Assembly: GCA_003222835.1 (NCBI GenBank)
Contig: QHXE01000394.1
Location: 1-17,404 of the forward strand
DNA from: Acidobacteriota bacterium
GTDB taxonomy: Bacteria > Acidobacteriota > Blastocatellia > Pyrinomonadales > Pyrinomonadaceae
Direction: 5' to 3'
Length of the DNA: 17,404 nucleotides
A model generated the notes under the pieces. That model was not told the DNA's origin, searched no databases, and was given only the letters and a program-made list of their open reading frames with translations. The stretch's first letter is position 1. Every line of letters begins with the position of its first letter. A program made the translations under genes and the position numbers. Below, one piece after another: positions 6,871 through 14,582 of the stretch.

Positions 6871-8469
6871 ATGTCTTCGCTCTATAACGCACTTGTGGCT
6901 CAGCACGCTCGTCAGCTTCGGCCGGTGCGCTGCGCGTATTCGACGATCACACAGTTGCACCGTTACTTCGAAGATGTAGTACTGGAAAATAATCTCAACG
7001 CCCTGATGATCGAAGGGCTGCCACTTTCGGCCCGGCGCAACATGCGCGAAAAAGCGCGAGTGCGCCAACTGGCCCAACCCGGACGCCGAGCGTTCTTTTT
7101 CGTTCGCCAGGGCGACGCGCTCAACGAGTTGGTTGGCCATGAAGGTGGTGGAGCTCCTTTGATTCTGCGCCAGGCAGAAGACAACCGCGCGAACGAGCAT
7201 TTCCTGGTAATCGCGGATGCGCGCTTTTCCGCACTCCTGGCCACTGTGCATGAAACCACCAGCGACGCCTGTGGAGGCGATGAAGTTATCTGGACCTTCG
7301 AGCCGGACGTGGTTTACTCAGCGCTGGAGTATCTAATGGCCCGGGTTAGTGCAGAGCATCCGTATCAGGCAACAGCGTTTGGTTCGGCCGTGCGCACGTC
7401 GATGCCCAAGGCCACGTCGTTGCAGCTCACTTTAAGTGTCACGACCAAACTCGCACATCTGCTACAGGAACAAGCCGGGCGCGAAATCGCCGTGAATCGA
7501 ATCGCCACCGCGATCCGCGAGTCACTGGAATTGGGAATCATCCTGCAAAAGACAGTTGACGAGGTGGGCGTGGCACTCAAGGTCCTGAGTTGCGCTTTGC
7601 GAGTAGAAGGCGAGACAAAAGAGCACGCTTTGACCTATGTTTATTTTGACGAGGGATCAGAGTCGGAGGGGTTGCATCGAGAGTCGATCACAGAAACTCT
7701 CGATCTTCATTTCCAGCGTCTCATGGATCATCCGGAAGTAATCGTGCAGGATGGCAGCGATGAATCAGGCTCGAGCGCCGAAAGACTTCCGACTGCAGTC
7801 GTGCCACTCATTCTGCATGAGCGTTCGATCGGCGCCTTGCAGGTAACTGTCGCAGACCCGGCCCGCGTCTGGAACGAAAACGAGATTTTGTTGCTGCGCA
7901 CAGTTGCCGATCAAGTGGCGGTAGCTGTGAATCACGCGGAATTATTTGCGAAGATTCAACAACAGGCGCTAACCGATGCGCTGACTGGCTGCTACAACCG
8001 TCGCTCCTTCGAGATGCAGCTTGATAAGGATCTGCAAATGGCCCGCCAATTGAACGATTCTGTCGGCCATGATGCCGGCGATGACGCGCTACGTCGATTG
8101 GCAGTTTGTTTCCGCCAGGAACTGCGCGGCGTCGATTCCGCGGCGCGGTTTGGCGGCGACGAGTTTGCACTGATTTTGCCACAGGCGTATGCGGAAGGCG
8201 CGCTTCTTGTCGCCGAACGCCTGCGCGCCCGGATCGAACAGATCGAGATTCCGGGTTTCGGCAATGTGACCGCGTCGATCGGCATTGCCACTTTTCCGTC
8301 GCAGGCACCCGCTCGCGCCGAACTGGTCTCTGCCGCCGACGCTGCGCTTTACAACGCGAAACGCACCGGGCGAAACCGAGTTTGCGTTTTCGAAACAGCG
8401 TCAGACGCCCGGGAATTGATTCGTCCACACAGTGACCCACAAGCCGAAACAGTTGAGCACACGATGTGA
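6871..8469 (+). CDS. DICT-like sensor, GAF and shortened GGDEF domain protein
   Basis: The 532-residue cytosolic signalling protein has three parts. Residues 1 to about 165 resemble a DICT sensory domain (DARFSALLATVHE, WTFEPDVVYSAL). Residues about 195-360 look like a GAF domain, ending DQVAVAVNHAELFAKIQQQ. Residues 366-510 are a GGDEF domain with LTGCYNRR (371-378), NDSVGHDAGD (395-404), the I-site RGVD (419-422) and RFGGDEF (426-432). Between Arg378 and Asn395 there are 16 residues where PleD has 33, so the strand carrying the first metal-binding Asp is missing. Cyclase activity is therefore doubtful although the inhibitory c-di-GMP site is kept. ATG at 6871 is preferred to GTG at 6793, because an extended -10 box TGGTAAAAT covers 6794-6802 and the conserved part starts near 6871. 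Confidence 0.85.
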   Translation: MSSLYNALVAQHARQLRPVRCAYSTITQLHRYFEDVVLENNLNALMIEGLPLSARRNMREKARVRQLAQPGRRAFFFVRQGDALNELVGHEGGGAPLILRQAEDNRANEHFLVIADARFSALLATVHETTSDACGGDEVIWTFEPDVVYSALEYLMARVSAEHPYQATAFGSAVRTSMPKATSLQLTLSVTTKLAHLLQEQAGREIAVNRIATAIRESLELGIILQKTVDEVGVALKVLSCALRVEGETKEHALTYVYFDEGSESEGLHRESITETLDLHFQRLMDHPEVIVQDGSDESGSSAERLPTAVVPLILHERSIGALQVTVADPARVWNENEILLLRTVADQVAVAVNHAELFAKIQQQALTDALTGCYNRRSFEMQLDKDLQMARQLNDSVGHDAGDDALRRLAVCFRQELRGVDSAARFGGDEFALILPQAYAEGALLVAERLRARIEQIEIPGFGNVTASIGIATFPSQAPARAELVSAADAALYNAKRTGRNRVCVFETASDARELIRPHSDPQAETVEHTM

Positions 8470-8603
8470 CGCGCTCCTGGCGTGAGGTTGAATAGCCTCA
8501 ATACGGGGTTCGCGAACTGTTTCTGAGTTTTTCTGGATATCACTGATCTACTCTGATTTCTCGGCGCGACTTGCACCCTCACTCACGGTAGGTTTTCTGC
8601 CAG

Positions 8604-8633
8604 TTCAGAATTTCAAAATAATCCTGCTAAACT
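8604..8633 (+). promoter_or_regulatory. Possible promoter of the ABC exporter operon
   Basis: In the 227-base gap before the exporter genes, TGCTAAACT (8625-8633) forms an extended -10 box, with TTCAGA (8604-8609, 4 of 6 to the -35) 18 bases before it. The rest of the gap holds a 7-base-pair inverted repeat (TGAGGTT gaat AGCCTCA, near 8482-8499) just after the GGDEF stop, without a T-run, and no gene that I can support. Confidence 0.35.
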
Positions 8634-8696
8634 CGAAGCTGAACTGTTTCGACCTTTGCGTGCTTGGAAGGTCGGAAGTCATATGTCTTCGGGTTC

Positions 8697-10439
8697 ATGA
8701 ATGATCTGCGCCAATTTCTGCGGTACTTTCGGCCTTACCGCGCTTCGCTGATTGTCGGAATCGTCTGCATCATCGCGGGTGTTGTCTTCAACGTGAGCAT
8801 TCCGTTGATTGTCGGCGGCGCCATCGATGCCAAATGGACTGAGGTTACCTGGACCAAACTGACCATCGCCGCCGCGAAAGTGCTGGGTGCGAGCGCGCTC
8901 AGTGGGCTTTTTCTTTTTCTGCAACGTCGTATCCTCATCGGCATGTCGCGCCATGTCGAATACGATCTGAGAAACGACTTCTACGCGCGTCTGGTCGATC
9001 AACCGCTCTCGTTTTTCCACGAGCATCGCACCGGTGATCTGATGGCACGGGCGACGAACGATCTCGGCGCCGTGCGCCAGCTTGCCGGGCCGATGATCAT
9101 GTACAGCCTGCAGACGGTGTTCGTAGTAATCATCATTCTGCCGATCCTGTTTGTGATCGACTGGAAGCTCACGCTGTTGCTTTTTGTCACGATGCCGCTG
9201 GTTTCACTTACCGTAAAATTTTTCGGCCAGCAAGTGCACACGCGCTTCGAAAACATTCAGGATTTCTTTGCGCAGATTACCGCGCGGGCTCAGGAGAATT
9301 TCACCGGCGTACGCGTAGTGCGCGCTTACGCCCAGGAGAATGCAGAGATCGCGGCGTTTAATCGCCTTAACTGGGAATATGCGCAAAAGAATCTCAGCCT
9401 GGTGCGTATCGACGCGCTGATGCGGCCGCTGATGACATTTTTGATCGGGTTCGGATTCGTGCTGATCGTTTGGGTCGGCGTGCCGGCGGCGGTGCGCGGT
9501 GAAATCACCGTGGGCCAATTCTTCGAATTTAACATGTACTTGCTGCGGTTGATTTGGCCGCTAATCGCGATCGGTTACGTCGTAAATCTTTATCAGCGCG
9601 GCACGGCGAGCTGGAAACGAATGCAGGCGATTGCGACGATCGAACCATCGATTGCCGATGCGCCGAACGTGACCGAGCAGCCGCCGATCGCCGGCCGAAT
9701 CGAGTTTCGCGATCTCACGTTCAGCTACCACTCACTTTCGGAACCGGTTTTGAAAGACATTAACCTGACAATCCAGGCCGGACAAACGGTAGCGTTTGTG
9801 GGCCGCACCGGCAGTGGTAAGTCTACGCTCGCCAATTTGGTGCCACGCATCATCGAGGCGCCGCCTGACAGTGTCTTGATCGACGGCGTCCCGGTGCCGG
9901 ATTACCCGCTGACCCAATTGCGCCAGGCGATCGGTTACGTGCCGCAGGAGACTTTCTTGTTCAGTAACACGCTGGCAAAGAACATCGCGTTTGGACTCGA
10001 GAACGGCGATCGCGTCAGGGTCGAGCGATCGGCGGAGATCGCCGGACTAAGCGATGATCTGCGCGATTTTCCTGACGGATTCGACACGCTGGTCGGCGAG
10101 CGCGGCATCACTCTCTCGGGCGGCCAGAAACAACGTACCGCGATCGCCCGGGCCATCGCGCGCGAGCCCAGGATTCTGATTCTCGACGATGCGCTCTCGT
10201 CGGTTGACACTTACACGGAGGAAAAGATTTTGAGCCAACTGCGCAGCGTGATGCGCCAGCGCACGAGCATCATCGTTTCACATCGCGTCTCAACCGTGCG
10301 CGATGCCGACTTCATTTGTGTGCTGGATGAAGGACGAATTATCGAGCAGGGCAGACACGATGAACTGCTGGCGCTCGGTGGAGAGTATGCGAAGCTTTAC
10401 GAGCGGCAGTTGTTGGAAGAAGAGCTGGCGGCGACCTAA
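8697..10439 (+). CDS. ABC exporter half-transporter with degenerate ATP site (BmrC/TM287-like)
   Basis: The 580-residue protein consists of a six-helix type IV exporter membrane domain (about 1-320) and an ATPase domain (about 335-575). Motifs are Walker [10 protein letters not shown] (369-377), Q-loop YVPQETFL, signature LSGGQ (473-477), Walker B ILILDD with Asp498 where the catalytic Glu normally stands, and the H-loop His529. Glu-to-Asp at this place with an intact signature is typical of the degenerate-site partner in heterodimeric exporters such as TM287 or BmrC. ATG at 8697 begins the conserved [12 protein letters not shown]; a TTG at 8664 is less likely. The partner gene follows after 35 bases. 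Likely cargo is lipids or drugs, but none is shown by the sequence. Confidence 0.93.
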   Translation: MNDLRQFLRYFRPYRASLIVGIVCIIAGVVFNVSIPLIVGGAIDAKWTEVTWTKLTIAAAKVLGASALSGLFLFLQRRILIGMSRHVEYDLRNDFYARLVDQPLSFFHEHRTGDLMARATNDLGAVRQLAGPMIMYSLQTVFVVIIILPILFVIDWKLTLLLFVTMPLVSLTVKFFGQQVHTRFENIQDFFAQITARAQENFTGVRVVRAYAQENAEIAAFNRLNWEYAQKNLSLVRIDALMRPLMTFLIGFGFVLIVWVGVPAAVRGEITVGQFFEFNMYLLRLIWPLIAIGYVVNLYQRGTASWKRMQAIATIEPSIADAPNVTEQPPIAGRIEFRDLTFSYHSLSEPVLKDINLTIQAGQTVAFVGRTGSGKSTLANLVPRIIEAPPDSVLIDGVPVPDYPLTQLRQAIGYVPQETFLFSNTLAKNIAFGLENGDRVRVERSAEIAGLSDDLRDFPDGFDTLVGERGITLSGGQKQRTAIARAIAREPRILILDDALSSVDTYTEEKILSQLRSVMRQRTSIIVSHRVSTVRDADFICVLDEGRIIEQGRHDELLALGGEYAKLYERQLLEEELAAT

Positions 10440-10445
10440 GTATTG

Positions 10446-10470
10446 AATTTCAAATCTCAAATTTCAAATT
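10446..10470. repeat. AT-rich seven-base tandem repeat between the exporter genes
   Basis: TCAAATC, TCAAATT and TCAAATT stand head to tail from 10450, each starting 7 bases after the last, and AATTTCAAAT occurs at 10446 and 10460. They fill most of the 35-base gap between the two exporter genes, in otherwise GC-rich DNA. No clear ribosome site for the second gene is present, so the unstructured A/T stretch may serve translation. Confidence 0.6.
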
Positions 10471-10474
10471 CCAG

Positions 10475-12346
10475 ATGTCCACGGCAGTCAAACAATTTCA
10501 CGAAGAAGAAGCGATCGGGAAGACTTATGACTTTCAGATTGCCCGGCGACTGCTGCGCTATCTGCGACCCTATGTGCGACTGTTGATTCCCGCGCTAATC
10601 CTAACGCTGCTGCTTAATCTGCTCGGTATCCTGCAACCGTTATTCACCAAGTACGCCATCGACTGGTACATCGTGCCGCGGGTGACGGAGGGCCTTACTC
10701 TGTTTGGGCTCTTCTATGTCGGCACCCAACTCCTCAGGTTCGTGTTTTCGTATTTTCAGGCCGTGCTGCTGAATTCCGTCGGCCAGTACGTCATGTTCGA
10801 TTTGCGGCGTGAAATTTATGACAAGCTCCAGCATCAGGAGGTCGCCTATTACGACCGCAATCCCGTCGGCCGGATCATGTCGCGGCTCACCGTCGACGTA
10901 GACGCGCTAAACGAATTGTTCACTTCCGGAGTCACCGACTTGATCGGTGATTTGGTCATGATCGCAGGAATTATGGCGGTGATGTTTTATATGGACTGGC
11001 GGCTGACGCTGCTTTCGTTGCTGACCGTGCCAATGCTCTTCGCCGCGACCACATGGTTTCGCAAAGGCGCGCGCCGGGGTTACGATCTGGTGCGGGTGCG
11101 TATTGCGCGCATCTTCGCTTTCCTGCAGGAACATTTCTCCGGCGCGCAAACGGTCCAGCTTTTCAATGCCGAAGCGAGTTCCCTGCGTCGCTTTGCCAAA
11201 ATTAACGACGAACACCGCGCAGCCAACATCGACACGATTTACTACTATGCAGTTTTCTTCCCGCTGGTTGATTTCATCGGCGCGGTCGGCATCGCCCTGA
11301 TCATCTGGTATGGCGGCTGGCGCGTCTCGCAGCACTTGCGCAGCCTGGGTGACCTGGCTGCGTTCATACAATTCTCGGGTTTTTTGTTTCAGCCGATTCG
11401 CGATCTCTCGGACAAATACAACGTGTTGCAAGGCGCGGTCGTGGCTTCACATCGGATCTTTAAGGCCATCGATCTCCCGATTGCAATTACGACGCCTGCG
11501 AAACCGCTGAAGCAACGACGCGCGGAAGGCCGCATCGAATTTGAAAATGTCTGGTTCGCTTACAACGAAGATGAGTGGGTCTTGAAGGATGTTTCGTTCA
11601 CCGTAACACCCGGACAATCGGTCGCGCTGGTCGGCCATACCGGCTCTGGCAAGACGACGATCACTAATCTCCTGATGCGTTTTTACGACGTGCAGAAGGG
11701 CCGCATTATGCTCGATGGCGTTGATGTGCGCGATTGGGATTTGCAGTCGCTGCGCCAGAACTTCGCCGTCGTTTTGCAGGACATCTTTCTTTTTACCGGC
11801 ACGGTCGAGAGCAACATTCGCCTGGGCCGCGAAGATATCTCCGACGAGCGTGTGCGTTGGGCGGCCTCGGAAGTGCGCGCCGATCGTTTCATTGAGCGTC
11901 TGCCAGAGACGTATAAATCGGAAGTGCGCGAGCGAGGCGCCGGATTATCAGTCGGACAAAAACAATTGATCTCGTTTGCGCGCGCGCTGGCGTTCGATCC
12001 GGCACTTTTGATTCTAGACGAAGCAACCAGTTCGATTGACACTGAAACCGAGCAATTTATTCAGGAGGCCATCGGGCGCGTAATGCGCGACCGCACCTCA
12101 GTCATCGTAGCGCACCGGCTATCGACAATTCAGCGCGCCGACAACATCATAGTGATGCATCACGGCGAAATTCGCGAACAAGGATCGCATCAGGACTTGT
12201 TGACCTTGCGTGGTTTGTACTGGAAGCTTTACAAGTTGCAGTATTCAGATCCGACGTGGCTGGCTGAAGCGAAAGAAGAGGAAGAGCAACAGATCACTTA
12301 CCGGCGGCGGGGTCCGAGCTTCTCGTTTGGCGAGGGGATGGGGTAA
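10475..12346 (+). CDS. ABC exporter half-transporter with catalytic ATP site (BmrD/TM288-like)
   Basis: The 623-residue protein has a membrane domain with six predicted helices (about 35-350) after a short charged N-terminus, and an ATPase domain (about 365-605). It has Walker [10 protein letters not shown] (387-395), signature LSVGQ (491-495) with Val in place of the first Gly, Walker B LLILDE with catalytic Glu516, and H-loop His547. The degenerate signature together with an intact Glu is complementary to the upstream protein, whose signature is intact and whose Glu is replaced. Pairing the two gives one consensus site and one degenerate site, as in TM287/288 and BmrCD. A charged tail (EAKEEEEQQ) ends the protein. 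The stop overlaps the next ATG by one base (TAATG). Confidence 0.94.
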   Translation: MSTAVKQFHEEEAIGKTYDFQIARRLLRYLRPYVRLLIPALILTLLLNLLGILQPLFTKYAIDWYIVPRVTEGLTLFGLFYVGTQLLRFVFSYFQAVLLNSVGQYVMFDLRREIYDKLQHQEVAYYDRNPVGRIMSRLTVDVDALNELFTSGVTDLIGDLVMIAGIMAVMFYMDWRLTLLSLLTVPMLFAATTWFRKGARRGYDLVRVRIARIFAFLQEHFSGAQTVQLFNAEASSLRRFAKINDEHRAANIDTIYYYAVFFPLVDFIGAVGIALIIWYGGWRVSQHLRSLGDLAAFIQFSGFLFQPIRDLSDKYNVLQGAVVASHRIFKAIDLPIAITTPAKPLKQRRAEGRIEFENVWFAYNEDEWVLKDVSFTVTPGQSVALVGHTGSGKTTITNLLMRFYDVQKGRIMLDGVDVRDWDLQSLRQNFAVVLQDIFLFTGTVESNIRLGREDISDERVRWAASEVRADRFIERLPETYKSEVRERGAGLSVGQKQLISFARALAFDPALLILDEATSSIDTETEQFIQEAIGRVMRDRTSVIVAHRLSTIQRADNIIVMHHGEIREQGSHQDLLTLRGLYWKLYKLQYSDPTWLAEAKEEEEQQITYRRRGPSFSFGEGMG

Positions 12347-12987
12347 TGGCCGAGGATACTATTATTGAAGCGCATCACACCAGGGTCGATCTGGGCGTTT
12401 GGGATTTGCAAAGCGCCTGGTGGGGTCACGCGCGTGCCCTGAAAATCGATCACTATTGGTCGGGCGACGTCGCGCCCGCCGCGCGCCAGGCTGAAGCAAG
12501 AATTCTGTGGTCAAAAAAAGCGCTACACGTTCGCTTCGTCTGCCATCAGGCTGAGCCGTTAGTCGTCGGCGAAAAGCCTCAGACTCTGAACAAGACGATG
12601 GGACTTTGGGATCGCGACGTGTGCGAGATTTTCATAGCGCCCGACCCCCACGTCGTTGAACGCTATCTGGAGTTTGAAGCGGCGCCGACCGGCGAGTGGC
12701 TCGACGTAGCTATACACTGGTCTCCACAGAAACGCGAATCAGATTGGGAATTTCACTCGCACATGAGCACCGCCGCAAGAGTGGAAAAGGATCGCGTCAC
12801 GATCGCCATGCGCATTCCCTGGAATCATTGGATTCACGAGCCGCAAAAGGGCGAGCGCTGGCGCGTTAATCTGTTTCGCTGCGTCGGCAAAGATCCCAAT
12901 CGCGGTTATCTCGCCTGGCAACCAACGCGCACGCCGCAACCGAATTTCCACGTGCCGGAGGTGTTTGGTTGGTTGCGCTTCAAGTAG
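12346..12987 (+). CDS. Carbohydrate-binding family 9-like (CBM9/DOMON-like) protein
   Basis: The 213-residue beta-rich protein resembles the CBM9-like domain found in xylanases and cytochrome-containing DOMON proteins. Visible family features are ARILWSKKALHVRFVCH, the LWDRDVCEIFIAPD segment, YLEFEAAPTGEWLD, MRIPW, GERWRVNLFR and LAWQPTRTPQPNFHVPEVFGWLRF. It has no signal peptide, membrane helix or catalytic domain, so it appears to be a lone cytosolic binding domain. It starts at TAATG overlapping the exporter stop, so it is co-translated with it. The ligand is unknown. The domain call is fairly sure, the role is not. Confidence 0.85.
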   Translation: MAEDTIIEAHHTRVDLGVWDLQSAWWGHARALKIDHYWSGDVAPAARQAEARILWSKKALHVRFVCHQAEPLVVGEKPQTLNKTMGLWDRDVCEIFIAPDPHVVERYLEFEAAPTGEWLDVAIHWSPQKRESDWEFHSHMSTAARVEKDRVTIAMRIPWNHWIHEPQKGERWRVNLFRCVGKDPNRGYLAWQPTRTPQPNFHVPEVFGWLRFK

Positions 12988-13075
12988 AAGAAAAGTCGTG
13001 CATAACCTCTGTCTCGTTTTGGAAAAGGGGCCGGAGTTAGCGTTTTTAGCGCGAAGAGATCTTATTAGTTCTTGG

Positions 13076-13124
13076 CTCGATACTACGCTTCCCACTGGGA
13101 CTCGATACTACGCTCCCACCGGGA
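13076..13124. repeat. Imperfect 25-base tandem duplication
   Basis: The units at 13076-13100 and 13101-13124 both read CTCGATACTACGCT followed by a small palindrome, TCCCACTGGGA in the first and CCCACCGGGA in the second, with one base deleted in the second copy. They lie between the convergent CBM9-like and PilZ genes (12988-13133). The block may be a slippage duplication or part of a termination region; no clear terminator stem with T-run is present. Confidence 0.75.
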
Positions 13125-13133
13125 GAGGCAAGA

Positions 13134-13565
13134 TTACCCCGCTAGACCTTTACGGATGAAGATTGAATAGCGCGAGCGGTCTTCGTCACCAATCTGGACG
13201 ATCTTCGCTCCAATCAAGTAACCACATCCGCACTCTGACACCTCTAATTGCTCGTATCGATGTGGAATTATCTGCATTGAGATTGGGCCTCCGGGTAGTT
13301 CCAGGGTCAGTTCGAGCTCGCGTCCCTCGGCTGCCAGGTGATGACCGTCCAGATGAACTTTCGGCAGAAGCAGCGCGAGGCCGTTCAAGCTCATGTCTCG
13401 CGTATACCCCTTCAATGCCTGCGCTCGAGGTTGAAGTTTATTGCCGTTCGACTTCCGGCACAGAGAGATCGTTAACGACAAGCGAGTCCGCAGCCGCAGC
13501 GATTGCCGCCGGTCCTTAAAATAAACTCGTACGCGGGAAACAACTGAACGGATTAATTCGGGCAT
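13134..13565 (-). CDS. PilZ domain protein, predicted c-di-GMP receptor
   Basis: The 143-residue protein is one PilZ domain. The c-di-GMP-binding motifs are in place: RxxxR appears at Arg20-Arg24 (RQSLR) and again at Arg24-Arg28, and DMSLNG (57-62) fits D/NxSxxG. Strands ELELTLELPGG and GYLIGAKIVQI follow the beta-barrel pattern. No other domain or signal is seen, so it is a stand-alone cytosolic receptor, perhaps acting on motility, pili or exopolysaccharide. It is downstream of the secreted-protein gene on the same strand (115-base gap) and convergent with the CBM9-like gene. It shares the c-di-GMP theme with the GGDEF protein 4.7 kb away. Confidence 0.85.
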   Translation of the reverse strand: MPELIRSVVSRVRVYFKDRRQSLRLRTRLSLTISLCRKSNGNKLQPRAQALKGYTRDMSLNGLALLLPKVHLDGHHLAAEGRELELTLELPGGPISMQIIPHRYEQLEVSECGCGYLIGAKIVQIGDEDRSRYSIFIRKGLAG

Positions 13566-13680
13566 GGCTGACCTCTTTCGAGCGGGAGCGGAAACACATT
13601 CGATTAAGGGGCAAAGGCAAGAAAGAACGCTCTCGCGTTCCAGTTGTCATTCTATTCCCTCAACGACGCTAAGAGCAATA

Positions 13681-14472
13681 CTATTTTGGCGCCGCAAGCG
13701 GCTTGCCGCCGTTATCCGCACTTTTGATGTTCCCCGTCTGATCCATCCAGAACGAAAGCTTGCCGGTATGGCCGTAGCGGGCCGGCTCGGCAGACGAGAC
13801 ATAGCTCTTGCCTTGCTGTGCGACGGTAATCCGAAATTTATAGCCAATCGCTTTTGGGTCGCCCACGTCGTCCGACATCAAACCAGTCTTGATCAGTGCT
13901 GGCAGATCGCCGAATGCGCCATTGTGCTGCTGAGCGTAAACCGCCTCCACGGCAATCAGACGCTTCAGCAAGTCTTCGATATCTGACTGATGCTCGTCGA
14001 TCAAAGCATCGAGAAAAAATCTGCGACCCTTCTTTTTGACTTCGGTCTGATCGGCTTCGCTGCCAATGATCCAAAGTCCTCCGGAATTAATCAGCGTTAC
14101 CGGCTCGGAAGTAATTTGCGGCGTGCTTTCACTGACGGGAACCTTTACAAAGACCGTTGCCGTGTTGCCGCTGATCTGTTCGCCCATAATCTCGACTTGT
14201 TCGGGAATTCTTGCAGCTCTCTCCTCAAAATCCGCCCGCAAGTCTTCCATTTCTTCGGCCGTCAATCCTTCGACTGCCGGTTTGTAGATCGTCATCGCCC
14301 ACGCCTCGCGAAAACGATGCTCGCGCATGGCCTTATAAAATTCGCGCACGACATCGGAAGGCGAGCGCTGCGTTTGGGTCTGCACGGCGGACGACGACGC
14401 CAGAAGAGCGGCTGAAAGCAGGGCGAGCGAAAAATAGTAAAGGGAACGCGCGAAGCTACGATGAAACATCAA
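13681..14472 (-). CDS. Secreted protein of unknown function, possible NTF2-like part and pilin-like C-terminus
   Basis: The 263-residue protein begins with a signal peptide (basic MMFHRSFARS, hydrophobic core YYFSLALLSAALLAS, cleavage about residue 28-33). The first half has the feel of a DUF4878/NTF2-like lipocalin-size domain: VVREFYKAMREHRFREAWAM, then ISGNTATVFVKV and VTLINSGGLWII. The second half (IAVEAVYAQQHNGAFGDLPALIKTGLM, GYKFRITV, FWMDQTGNIKSADNGGKPL) resembles the globular part of type IV pilin and pseudopilin-like proteins common in Acidobacteriota, but without its own N-terminal helix. These domain calls are inference from sequence style. It lies 110 bases downstream of the transporter gene on the same strand, with a hairpin between. 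Confidence 0.7.
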   Translation of the reverse strand: MMFHRSFARSLYYFSLALLSAALLASSSAVQTQTQRSPSDVVREFYKAMREHRFREAWAMTIYKPAVEGLTAEEMEDLRADFEERAARIPEQVEIMGEQISGNTATVFVKVPVSESTPQITSEPVTLINSGGLWIIGSEADQTEVKKKGRRFFLDALIDEHQSDIEDLLKRLIAVEAVYAQQHNGAFGDLPALIKTGLMSDDVGDPKAIGYKFRITVAQQGKSYVSSAEPARYGHTGKLSFWMDQTGNIKSADNGGKPLAAPK

Positions 14473-14499
14473 CTGAATACCTCGGCCTTTACGAAATGC

Positions 14500-14534
14500 G
14501 AGGCGCGCTCAATTATCAATTACCAGCGCGCCTC
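14500..14534 (-). terminator. Strong hairpin downstream of the OPT transporter gene
   Basis: A perfect 10-base inverted repeat, GAGGCGCGCT (14500-14509) and AGCGCGCCTC (14525-14534), encloses a 15-base AT-rich loop containing AATTGATAATTG on the minus strand. It lies 49 bases after the transporter stop and 28 bases before the next ATG on that strand. There is no T-run, so it may be a weak terminator, an mRNA stabiliser, or a dispersed palindromic element. Confidence 0.5.
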
Positions 14535-14582
14535 TCCGGAATTCATAGAACTCAGATTCGGAATCGACGAGAAAGGTTTAAG

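Noticed and set aside
7808..8440. A 210-codon minus-strand frame opposite the GGDEF domain
   Set aside because: Arg-rich composition typical of an antisense frame in GC-rich DNA; the plus strand carries clear domain motifs.
13076..13124. CRISPR-like repeat
   Set aside because: Only two units, directly adjacent with no spacer, and no cas genes nearby.
13564..13986. A 140-codon plus-strand frame between the PilZ and secreted-protein genes
   Set aside because: Most of it lies opposite the secreted-protein gene, and it has no recognisable motif or ribosome site.
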